A stretch of DNA of 16,858 nucleotides, from contig JAGEMR010000258.1 in the NCBI GenBank assembly GCA_021030915.1, positions 1-16,858 of the forward strand, read 5' to 3'. The first letter of the stretch is position 1. Each line of letters opens with the position of its first letter. This DNA is from Astrothelium macrocarpum. Taxonomy: Eukaryota; Ascomycota; Dothideomycetes; Trypetheliales; Trypetheliaceae. A model generated the notes under the pieces. The model searched no databases. It was not told the origin of the DNA and saw only the letters and a program-made list of their open reading frames with translations. Made by a program: the position numbers and the translations under genes. Shown piece after piece: positions 1 to 9,789 of this stretch.

Positions 1-2330
1 CAAATTTATCAAAAATATCTTTTATATAGAGATCAAATTTCTATTTTAATATTATATGAATCAAAATCTGAAATTCTGTTTCGGATTTAATTTTTTAAAT
101 ATTTAATTTTTTCAATATTTTTAGAATCAAATTTTATACGTTTTTAAAAAATCATACGATGAATTTATGAGAATATTTTTTCCGATTTATCATTCATAAT
201 CGGAATAAAAAATATTTTAATTATAAAATATGAAAAAAATAGATATTTATTTTATTATTGATTTTGATATTATTATTATAAAATTGAAAATTTTCCAATT
301 TCGTATGGGATTTTTTTATAATATAATTAATATTCATTTTATTTCTTTTATTATATGATAATTTTATTTTATATATCAATTATAATCTGATAATACGTAA
401 TTATTAAAAATTTTTTTAATAGAATTTTTGAATGAATATCATCATATGATAAAAATTCTATTATATCATAAATTATTTGATATTCATTTTAAAAAAATTA
501 AATATTTTATAAAATTTGAAATTTTTATTATTCTAATCAGATTATTTGGATATATTTTGTATAATAATATGAATTGAATATCAAAATTATTATATAATAA
601 AATGAATCATTCAAAATTTTATAATATTTCTAAAATTTATTCCAATTATATTTAATTTATATAACAAAATCTGAATCTATTTTTCTTTTTTCATTCTAAT
701 TTTATTAATTTTTATATAAATAAAATTTTATGAATTTATATATATCAAAAATCTTTTAATATATATTAATAAAATATCCATTATTTATAATATCTGATCT
801 AAATATATTTGATCATTTTCAAATATAAGAATTATTATATAAAATAATTCCAAAAATTCATAAATTATATGAAAATGTTTCTAATCATATATATTAAAAA
901 AATTAAATGAAAAAATGAAAAAATAAAATTTTATATACTGATCGATTTATAATTCATAATTTATTATAATATTAAAAAAATTGTATCAAAAATTTTATTT
1001 TATATAATTATTCAATGAAAATAATTTTTTTATAAATTATTTGAAATTCTTTATATAAATTAATGAATTTTAATTATAAATAATGATATTATAAAATTTT
1101 TCAAATATTTTTAATATACGAAATTGATTTATTTTATTTTTTTATTATTTTTCATTTAATTAAATTTCTTTTTTTTTTTTTTTTGATTATATAAATTTAA
1201 AAAAATGATATCAAAAATTTTTTTAAAAAAAAAATTTTATATAATAAAATTAATAATATGATCTGAATAATGAATTTTTTATATTTATAAATTTTAAAAG
1301 ATTTTTTATATTTCAAGATTATTATTCATTATATAATAAAAAATATCATTTATATTAGAATTATCTTCAATCATGATTCTAATTTTATATATTATTTTAT
1401 AATTTTGAAAAATTATATGAATAATAATTTATTGATTTTTTTTTAAATGACGGATTATTATATAAAAAATAAGAAGAATTTTTCGAAATTTCAGATTTTT
1501 ATTCATATAATACGCGTAGATTATCAGAAAAAAATGATTATTAAATAAAATTCAGATATCAATTAAAAAATGAATATTCATTAATACGGATTAGAAATCC
1601 TTTTATATGAAATTTTATTGACGTATGAATTGATTTTTCATATATAAAATAAGAATTTTGGCGTTTATTGGAATTTTTATTATTGGATTTAGAATAAAAT
1701 AAAAAATATAAAATTCTGACCATTCGATCAAATAAAAAAAAAGATTTCGTATAATCATAAAATTGATTAAAATTTATTAAAAAATCTTTTATTTAAATAT
1801 TTTTTTCAAAATCAATTTTTTTAATTTATTCATTTTATATATATTTTTCATTATTTTTTGATAAAATACTAAAAATTGAATAGCGGAAATTTATTTTATA
1901 TGAAATATATAAGAATTATAATCAATTTCATATTAATTTTTTAGATAATTTCGGAAATTCATTATTATATATGAATTATATGAATAATTTTCAATTTTAT
2001 AATAAAAGATTTTTCTTCTTTCTTTTATCTTTGATTCGTGATTATACGATTCATGGATATATTGATGGATAATAGAAGGTATTCTTTTGATATATTTTCA
2101 TATATTGATAATTTCAGAAAGAATAATAACAAAAAAGGCCTCAGAATTGATTGGCATTTTAATTGAAATATTTTACAAAAATAAAACAGAAGAATTTTTT
2201 AATACAGAAACTAATTTCGACTATCAGATATCAAACAAAATTCTGAATAATTCTGAATAATTCTCTTATCCATTCTTATCCGAAAATTATGAATTATTGG
2301 ATTATATTCGAATGTTGCATAATTTTTCCG
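1..2330. repeat. AT-rich, RIP-like degraded tract, origin not recognised
   Basis: Nearly all A and T, with no open frame of useful length on either strand until the border near 2330. The surviving C is mostly in TpC or CpG context and the surviving G mostly in GpA or CpG, the same pattern as the retroelement relic at the right end of the window. It is therefore probably decayed transposon DNA, but I could not match any translated stretch to a known transposon protein. A short direct repeat of a TTCTGAATAA-type unit lies near 2242-2265. The base composition changes sharply between about 2300 and 2340, where the gene island begins. Confidence 0.7.
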
Positions 2331-2337
2331 ATCCCTG

Positions 2338-2478
2338 TTGGACAGTAATTTTTAGGGACCGCGCAATTGTAGTAATCGCGGGGAAGTAGATGAAAGAAGA
2401 TAAAGTTGAGAAAATAGCGGATGTTGAGCACGCATAGAGGAGTAGCGACTTTTGAGTAAAGTTGAGCACGGTATAAGG
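2338..2478 (-). pseudogene. MFS transporter N-terminal fragment (truncated)
   Basis: An open minus-strand frame spans 2598-2302. Its residues 41-87 resemble the first transmembrane segment and following loop of fungal major facilitator superfamily drug:H+ antiporters of the QDR type. It has a hydrophobic helix (KSLLLYACSTSAIFSTLSSF), then an I-Y-F-P-A motif, then an I-A-R-S-L-K-I-T-V stretch that in intact proteins leads into TM2. The similarity stops at about 2338, where the sequence passes into the AT-rich tract, so the other 11 or so helices are missing. Residues 1-40 of the frame look non-homologous and may be intron or leader. The fragment cannot work as a transporter. The family call rests on a short remembered motif, so it is moderate. 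Confidence 0.55.
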
Positions 2479-2752
2479 CTGGATAGTCTTAGTTTTTTTC
2501 GGCACAGCTGATGTCAGGGCTAATATTTTCTGCTTGAATAGATAAGCTATTGCATCGTTGCATCTTTGAAAGAGGCCGCAGAGGACTTTCACGCTCACGG
2601 GTTGCGGGAAGGTCTTGATAGCTCATCGAAACTATTTAACGACTAGGTTGCCACCGGTGGTACGAGCCATCGCCTGTATAACAGAGAGAGAAAGCACTCG
2701 GCGGGGCTCACAGCCACGTCTTTCTCTTCCATGTCATTGTACTGCAACTAAC

Positions 2753-3530
2753 ATGTCCGTCATACAGCGTGACGGTGCGATCCCGAGGATCATACTCTTC
2801 ACAGATTCTGATGACACCATAACTGCTGAAGATAGCAATGACCAGCTAGTAGACCTCTAGAGACTTGGGCTAATTTCCAGCTTAATGTGACAGGTAGCAA
2901 GGCTGGGATATGGCGAGAAACTTCTCAATGACTCCAATCTGAATGTTTTGGAAGGGAGGGTTTCCTTGAGGTTTTGTTCAAAAGGTCCATAGACTAATTA
3001 CTCCATGTAGACAGGCGTTTGCGAACCAAATGCATAGCGTTGACCACTCGCTAGAGGAGTGCGCCGAGCTTCAGTGCAAGTTCAGCGGATTTGATCACGG
3101 CTTTGCTACATTCCATCGTCGGGCGAAGGCTCGTAATATTCTGGTAATAATACTTTTAGGCGGTTTACAAGCACTCATACGCGCCTTGTTAGCAAAGCTA
3201 TTGGGACCAGAAAAACCTCAGAGATACAACTGATCTCCAACGAGGCAGTATCGGCGGATTACGGAACCGATACGCATTGGAAAGTACGTTTCTACGACGA
3301 GAGTGATTTCGGTTTGGACAAAGCGGCGCAAATCGAGAAATTTGCCGAAAAGCTACAAGGAAGACGATAAGGCGAGAGTGCAGCATTACTCTTCGCAGGT
3401 GACGGGGTTTCCGATGTTTGCGCAGCTCACTCGTGTGATCTCCTCTGCAACATTAGGAAAAGGTAATCTATCCTCGCCTATCACATGTGCTATTTCCAAC
3501 TAACGAGCGGGCAAAGGTTAGTTGAATGGT
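2753..3530 (+). pseudogene. HAD-superfamily phosphatase (MtnX/phosphoserine-phosphatase-like), broken
   Basis: This is the relic of a fungal HAD phosphatase of about 240 residues. The ATG at 2753 gives a short leader and then motif I, F-T-D-S-D-D-T-I-T, which keeps the DxDxT nucleophile pattern although the usual form is DFDGT. A 45-bp intron (2849-2893, GTAGAC...ACAG, phase 0) leads to a segment with L-G-Y-G and N-V-L-E-G-R-V-S. A second intron ends at CAG 3014 with a CTAAT branch site near 2994, but its donor near 2971 no longer splices in frame. Motif II (3153-3164) reads L-L-G-G where S-G-G is usual. Then come a D-K lysine motif and G-D-G-V-S-D (motif IV). Breaks: a frameshift near 3217, a TAA at 3368-3370, and loss of frame after about 3450. 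The substrate is unknown. Confidence 0.75.
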
Positions 3531-4226
3531 TCACTAATGCAGCTGCAGGAGATGGTGTAAGTAGGATATGTTTGTGCTGATACGTCGTTGCTACGTTGTT
3601 AGGTCGTTACTTCAGCGCCGCAACGATTTTTGGGTGTAAATAGCCTTGATTGATTGCACCAGCTATGCAAAGAAAGTCGATATATTTCTTACTATGCACA
3701 TCCTGTATCTGGTGTGAGCGTACAATATGAAATTGAATGATCAGTCAACGTGTACCTAAAGTTAGATGCCATTGGTCTCGGTAATGAAGACTGGGAGAGG
3801 TGTAGATTCTCCCCCAGTGTACTGTCTCCACAGCTCTATCAGCTGTTGTGTATTTGATGGGACTTGTAAAGTGCTTAGTGAAGTCATGTTTTCCGCTTAT
3901 CGCATCTTGTGAATGGGGTCGAACGCTCGTTAGTAGTGAGAACCAGCTGCAAGTCTGTGTTGAGCCTCAGGCGACTAAAACCTACTCAACAACCCCTGCC
4001 ATGCCAGTCTATACGTTTCATGCATGTTATGTGCACATACTTTATTGCTATGAGACATCAAAAACCAATCATTACTCGAGGAGCACAAGGCTACATTTCA
4101 GCGTGGGATACAATAGTAGAGAAGTACACACTCTCAACCAATCAGCAGCATATCTTTAGCGATACAATCCCGTTAATTTTCGAGGTGCGCACTTATTAGG
4201 CCGTCGCATGGCATGGAAATCTCCCT
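3531..4226. other. Intergenic stretch, no gene recognised
   Basis: Normal base composition. Open frames of about 100 codons exist on the plus strand (3848-4199), but they overlap each other in two frames and resemble no family I know. An AATAAG hexamer on the minus strand at 4192-4197 lies about 30 nt past the stop codon of the kinase gene and could serve as its polyadenylation signal. I see no RNA gene here. Confidence 0.5.
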
Positions 4227-6730
4227 TCAGAGTCTGCTGACAAGTTCCCTTATCTCAGTAATCAGACTAGACGAGTCAGCAATATGATAAGACAATTTCA
4301 ATTGGAGGACTTGCATTTTTCGGTACTTCTTGTCATTGGGATACAAGGACGAATCGATCATGTATGTGCGCCTATCCAAAATTAGTCATATGGTCAAGTG
4401 TAGGAGGAATATGATGCAGTATACAAGGCATAAAGCGCATTTCTAGACTCCCAATCTTCCACAGGTGCATCCTTGGGGATGTGTTTGTGGTACAGCTCAA
4501 TAGCATCCCGGCTCCATTGATTGTTCATTGCCCGCAATGGACTAAGCCCGTCTGAAAGCAGAGTCAATAGAAATCAGCCGACATATGAGAGGCGAAACTG
4601 ACATTCGTGGTGACCATAAAAGGCTGATGAGTCGAAAATAATGGGTTGTCCTGTTACCTTGTTAGTGGCAACATTGCCGATCCAAAGATCTCCATGGAGA
4701 AGGCTTGGCTTGACTCTCTTGCCTTGCGTTTCCAATGGACGCAATAGCCTCGGAATAACCTTGTTCAGTAAAGAGTTTGACAGCTCTTTAAGCTTTTCGT
4801 CTGATCCTCTGGCTGCTTCTTCCAAGGCCAGCAAACGCCGAGTTCCATTGGAGAAGAACTCCTCCCAAGAGTTCGTCCAGGTATTATCTTGCTCAAGCGT
4901 CCTATTGTATGTGGTGATATGGAACCCGAACATGTTGTTTGGCGAGCAGCTATCTCTATGTGATTTTGCGACTTCTCTTGTGAAATCCGTGATGGATGGT
5001 AGGCCGTTCTCGAGGTCGTGAAACTCGCACAGAAAGAAATGGCGCTCTTGGTCAGCACAGGAACCCCAGCAGATAGGACGCGGAGCAAATGAGGGCGTCA
5101 CTTTGTATATCTCCAGCATCGACTCGTATTCTCCCTTCATCATAGCACGTCCGCGATCTCCTTTCGCAATCTAAGGTCGCGTTGGAGATAGAGGGAGTAT
5201 GGAGAAAATATGACATGCCTTGAGAAACCAACGTGTCACATTTGAATTGTCTTGTCGAAATTCGATATACCCCGTCTGATTCCAGCTACTTGCTCCATAG
5301 CCTTGTGCAGCTACAATTTCAACACCAGATGGAAGTGCTACGCAACGATGTTAACTTTGCATTACAATGTTGGCACGGACAGGGTTGTGAATAATCTTAC
5401 CTGCAACAATCTCGGGATCTAGCTGAATTTCCCTAGAGTGCTTCATAACCTTTGACTGATCATAATAGTCTTGATCCATTTGCTCCTGAAATCCATCAGG
5501 GAATTTTTCTACAAGTGCCCTCGTCTCCTTTTTTGCCCTTTCCTAAGTTAACACATCGTCATTTCCAAACCGAGTGCGTGACATACATTTGGCGAAACTT
5601 TGTTTCATTTGGATAGAGAGCGGAAACAAGGAAATCGTAGCGCCTGGAGAGCCATAAGTGGGCAATGGTTAAGCTGTGCATCTTGCAAGTACGTACAAGG
5701 CATAGAGCGCGTTACGATCATCCCAGTCTTCGTGTGGCTCGGACATCCCCATGACTTTTTGATATTCTCTGAGATACGTTTTCCCAAGCCGATATCTTGG
5801 GGCACGCCAGGGGCCTAAGTCTGCCTCATTATGGCCCCAAAATGCACAAGAGTCGAACATCATGAGCTCTCCGGTGTCTGCATCTGGCATACAGTTACCA
5901 GGCCATAGATCGGAGTGGACAAGACAAGGCTCGACACAGCGACCGCCGGTCTCTAATGGTCGAAGCAGTCTTGGTATAACTTTCTTGCAGAGGTCATCAA
6001 AAAGGCTCCCAAGTTCTTCATCCTCACCTTGCGTCTGTCTCTCGAACTCAAACATCGCTTGCATAGCCTGTGTAAACCATTTCTCCCACGAATCCTGCCA
6101 AGCGTTGTCGTTCGGAATATTGGCGAGATGTGTTGGTACATCAAACCCGAATTTCCCCGTCGGAGATTTACCCATGCTGACTCTGTGGACTTTCGCGACA
6201 ACATTCACGAAGGACTTGACGTCCGGAAGCTCATCGACCATATCGTGAAACTCGCACAGGTAGAACCATATCCCTGGTTCGGCTTGAAATTCGCCAAAAG
6301 CAATCGGCTTTGGCACATGGCCGGGGCAAAAAGAAGCGTAGGCCGACTCAGATTGAAATTTCCCTTCCATCATACACCGACCAGCGTCGCCAGATTCATA
6401 CTAGATTATCTTTTGTCAAATGATAGAACAGGAGAATCAAGCCAAGATTATGTGTGGCTTACTTTCATGAAGTAGGGTTTAATCTTCCTGTCCTTCAGCC
6501 TCGCATCGATCCGAAATGTCTTGCACCATGCACTTGCCCCGGAAGGAACAACTAATATGATCTCTGTACCTTTAGGCAATGCTACAAATGTGAACTTCAT
6601 CAGCGCGATTTTATCAAAGTCAACGCTTACCTGCCAGAACGTTGTCATCCAAACGATCAATTTCGACCGGATTTTCCTCACGTTCGCGTTTCAGCCTTTC
6701 AGCATACGCATCAGCCGGATTTGTAGACAT
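4227..6730 (-). CDS. Tandem two-domain fructosamine-kinase-like (FN3K/APH-fold) protein, 10 exons
   Basis: Exons (minus): 6730-6631, 6581-6463, 6400-5697, 5643-5587, 5537-5401, 5337-5219, 5170-4603, 4551-4425, 4371-4315, 4266-4227. They sum to 2028 nt, 675 aa, with no internal stop. Domain A (about 1-343) has Lys73 in F-M-K, H-S-D-L-W-P-G-N at 235-242 and F-D at 255-256. Domain B (about 347-675) has Lys412 in F-L-K, H-G-D-L-W-I-G-N at 571-578 and F-D at 591-592. These are the ATP-lysine, catalytic loop and metal-binding motifs of ketosamine kinases, which phosphorylate glycated amines; the real substrate is not known. Exon 5 holds both the tail of A (E-T-R-A-L-V-E-K-F-P-D-G) and the head of B (M-D-Q-D-Y-Y, Met347) in one frame. 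No signal peptide or membrane segment is seen, so it is probably cytosolic. Introns 5171-5218 and 4267-4314 are GC-AG. Splicing is inferred by hand. Two separate overlapping transcripts are a less likely alternative. Confidence 0.85.
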
Positions 6731-6810
6731 GATCGAAGACTGATATAACAGATAGGTCTGGTGCAAGACTATGGTCAAGATTGGGATGGGCGATTAGACA
6801 AGGCTAAATA

Positions 6811-8757
6811 ACTTTTCACGTCGGGTTGGCGAGAAACAATCTGCATGCATTGACTGATCTGAGAAATGGCACCGTACATGTATACCATGAAAGAACCTTT
6901 CCAAAAATTTTCAACCTTGACCATGGGGAGCAGGTCCGCTCTCTGGCGTTTTCGAATGTCAATGGAATTCTTGCTGCTGCAGGTCGTAGGAAAGTGAATG
7001 TATGGAGCTTGAGTAGCCGCTTCGTTAAGCGGTCGACCTTTAGCGTTTGAATTCACTGAAGACGACACCGCATTGATGGCTGGCACCAGTGACAATAAGA
7101 TGATCTGCTGGCAAGCTGCTACGGGCAAGGAGAGGAAGCATGTTTCAGCTTTCTCGGACTTTGATGAAGATAAAGGGGCTCCATTCCCCTATAATCAGCC
7201 TCCAATCCACGCCACCTTTTCACCGGGCCTCGGTCTGCTGGGGGCAGCATATCGAATGCACCCCATCAGCTTCTAGGAAACAGAACATTGCAGTTTTGCC
7301 GGCCAGTATCATAAAACTAGAGCCAGCCATCACGAGCCTGTCGTTCACGCTTTTACATTCATTCCCATCCCAGATATATGTCTGGCTGCAGTGGCTTTCC
7401 AAGATGGAGATATCGCCGTATTCGCCCCATGGTCACAAAACACCCATGCAATGATTCATTGTGACTCTTCTTGTCTTGCGGCATCCCCCAATGGGACCAT
7501 CCTGGCGAGTAGCAATGGCGAAGGATTTATTAAAATGTTCGACTTCGAGACGTTACGGCTGCTTTATCGGCTAAGTTCGCACGAGGAGAACATTCGATCC
7601 ATATTTTTCAGCACAAATGGACTCCGGTTCTACGATACTCGAGGAAATCATATCGATGTCTAGAAGCCATCGGTGCTGGTAAGACGAGCCAACTCCAGCG
7701 ATGATTCCAGTATGGATCAGAGCGATCAAGTGGCCGACGAATTGCATTCTACAACAGCGCGTGCTTCTGACCAAGATCAAGAGATCACTGCGCTTGCGGT
7801 GCATTACGACGGAGATTGCGCTTCCTGTGGGTTCGAAAGTGGAGCCGTCAAGGTTTACTCAACCGCTCATGGGGGGCACGCACAAGATGCGATTGAGCAT
7901 TCAGATCGCATCGCGATTCTTCTCCTTCACTGGGACGAATGCCGAAGTCTTCTAACAGGTGTCGATCGTACGGTTCGCATTATTGTTCACCAACTGCGTA
8001 GGAGCAGCAGTGCTGGAGAGTCTTTCACAGTGCAAAGCAAAATTTTTGAATGCATGTCACCCTTAGCCGTGCAACAACTTCTCTTAGGATCCCGGGGAAA
8101 GCGTATGCTATTGATGAATAGCGAACGCACTGAGCTATGGGATCTAGAACTTGGAGAAGTAATCTGCAAGCACTCCCACCCGGAGTCAAACACTCTATTA
8201 TGGATAACGCATCCAAAATATCCAGAAGAACTTTTACCCATTCGCAATGGGACGCAGATCCAAATGAATACCTTGGAATCGCTCGACATCCATACACCTT
8301 CAAAGACTCTTGGTTTGGATCGCATTTTACCACAAGAGCTCAAAGTAATATGGGGAGTGGCCTCTCATCCAGCCAGAACATCTGTGCAATGTTCAGTGAC
8401 AGCCAAGAAAAAGACACCCACTTCAGGCTATGTGTGTATCCGTACGAGCTATTCTCAGCAGCCAAGGACGCCATAAGACCAATAGCAGTCTATGTTGACT
8501 TGGCGAAAACGATCAAATTGGTGATAGATTGCTTCAAGGTTTTCTCATTTTTCTGAGCCACGACGATTGGGTGTGCTCTTTGGACGTCGATAATGTGCGT
8601 CAAAATAACGCGTATACGAGGCATTTTTATATCCCGCAGCAATGGCAAGGCAGTGGAGCTAGTACGACGCAAATTCTTTCAACAAAGAGGGGGTAACGTG
8701 CTCCTTGTGAGTATGGATAGGTCTGAATCTCCAAGAGCATGTGGAAATTCCAGTTAA
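6811..8757 (+). pseudogene. C-terminal WD40 half of a NACHT-WD40 (STAND/NLR-type) protein, broken
   Basis: The translation shows degenerate WD40 blades in series: V-H-V-Y, V-R-S-L-A-F-S then V-N-V-W-S; L-A-A-V-A-F-Q-D-G-D-I-A-V-F; F-D-F-E-T-L-R-L-L-Y-R-L-S-S; I-T-A-L-A-V-H; T-E-L-W-D-L; and a tail with F-L-S-H-D-D-W-V-C-S and R-H-F-Y-I-P. This order matches the C-terminal sensor half of fungal NACHT-WD40 proteins, NLR-like regulators of heterokaryon incompatibility and defence. The N-terminal effector and NACHT domains are absent. One frame (7034 to about 8345) is broken only by TAG at 7274-7276 and 7661-7663, where Trp (TGG) is expected. Frameshifts fall near 7030, 8345, 8515 and 8690. The left edge lies about 80 bp from the start codon of the kinase gene, which runs the other way. 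The NACHT assignment is inferred from the family, because no P-loop is present here. Confidence 0.8.
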
Positions 8758-9720
8758 GGGTTATGCTGCATCTTCGATGCTACTCGAACGACCAAGTCTC
8801 AGGAAAGGAACCTCCAGTCCACTCTAGCTTTGCATAGATTTTGCTCTTTATATGATTGTTATAGCTCCTCTTTCTCTGTACTCAACTCATGATATCCCAA
8901 GGCATTCCCGTTGCTGCGTCAGCTTGGCCGGGATGCAGACTGGCAGTTCAAGATATCGGTCGGTAGCACCGCAAAATCCAGGGAGCATTTCCGTCGTCTC
9001 CTCCTCATGCCGCAGCATTACTAGAGTCGTCGATATGCCAGCTTTGACCTTTTGTCTCGAATTACACGTCGTAAGAGACGTACCTGTGCAGGCCTGATTA
9101 ATTACTCCCACGCCCAATTGAAAATGCTGCCGCTACTATTCATGGGTTGAAATGTTTTTGACCATCGTCTAGCCTAAACAGAACTCATCCATGAGAGTCA
9201 GCGTCGACGGCTCAATTGCCCTAGTCAATCGATCATGCTTACCAATAGCATCATTTCTAAACGTCAAGTCATCTTTAAGGTGCAAAGCAATCGCAGTTGT
9301 AAGTGTACAACAAAAACCTCATCGTGTCTGGATGCCTTGGGCAGCCATGTATGAGAGTGAAGGTCTTCTCACTGACGGTAAGCTGCAAGTGAGAATCCTC
9401 CGTTCTCTCCAAGCTGTCGTAGGGTGACTGCGTGCGTTGCTCGGAATCGGCACTATGCAAGAGAGATTCTACTGAACCCGGTGGAGCACGTCTCTTGGAA
9501 TGGGTGATTCCGTCCAAAGATAAAAAACGGTAGATAAATCAAATGTAGGGAAAGGTGGTATTGAAACGTGCGGGCGATATTACTCAGATGCTTTGGGGCC
9601 GACGGGAACAGCCAGAAGCGTACGAGTCAGCCCCACCTTCTGCAACAGCCCACCTTTTGCAACAACAGCCCGGATTCGGCACCACCTATTCGAAGGGTCA
9701 TTACTCCATCATAAACTAAT
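8758..9720. other. Intergenic stretch, no gene recognised
   Basis: Normal base composition up to the border at about 9720. Several open frames of 70-80 codons occur on both strands (for example 9517-9275 minus, rich in Ser, Glu and Thr), but none resembles a family I know and none continues across a plausible intron. It may be the 3' flank of the WD40 relic or further gene debris. Confidence 0.5.
9628..9662. repeat. Imperfect 17-18 bp tandem duplication
   Basis: Two adjacent head-to-tail copies of a CAGCCC(C)ACCTTYTGCAA unit, at 9628-9645 and 9646-9662. They differ by one indel and one substitution. The repeat lies just inside the right edge of the gene island. Confidence 0.6.
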
Positions 9721-9789
9721 TATTTTAATATTTGAATTGGCAGAATTATAGAATTGATTTTGACGAATATTTTTAATTATAAATTCTAT

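Noticed and set aside
420..470. Y-D-D-I-H-S-K on the minus strand as a possible reverse transcriptase active site
   Set aside because: The flanking translation does not continue into RT motifs in any frame, and such a short match is expected by chance in AT-rich DNA.
3900..3945. Possible tRNA T-arm (GCGTTCGACC on the minus strand)
   Set aside because: The flanking bases do not form a T-stem, and no acceptor or anticodon arm can be paired around it.
3848..4199. Two overlapping plus-strand open frames of about 100 codons
   Set aside because: No recognisable motif, no splice context and no similarity to any family I know. Left as intergenic.
4641..5021. 126-codon plus-strand open frame inside the kinase gene
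   Set aside because: It is the antisense shadow of the large domain B exon (5170-4603), whose translation matches a known kinase family.
5538..5582. Alternative splice choices at the domain A/B junction (GTCACG donor, or TTAACTTAG acceptor at 5543)
   Set aside because: The GTATGT donor (5586) with the AAAG acceptor (5538) gives a normal 49-bp intron, the same donor position as in half B, and the family-like R-Q-M-A-K-K-E-T-R sequence. The GTCACG/TTAACTTAG pair (40 bp) also stays in frame but has a weak donor and an unusually short intron.
5862..6475. Plus-strand open frames of 128 and 148 codons opposite domain A
   Set aside because: They are antisense to the 704-nt exon of domain A, have no family resemblance, and overlap each other in two frames.
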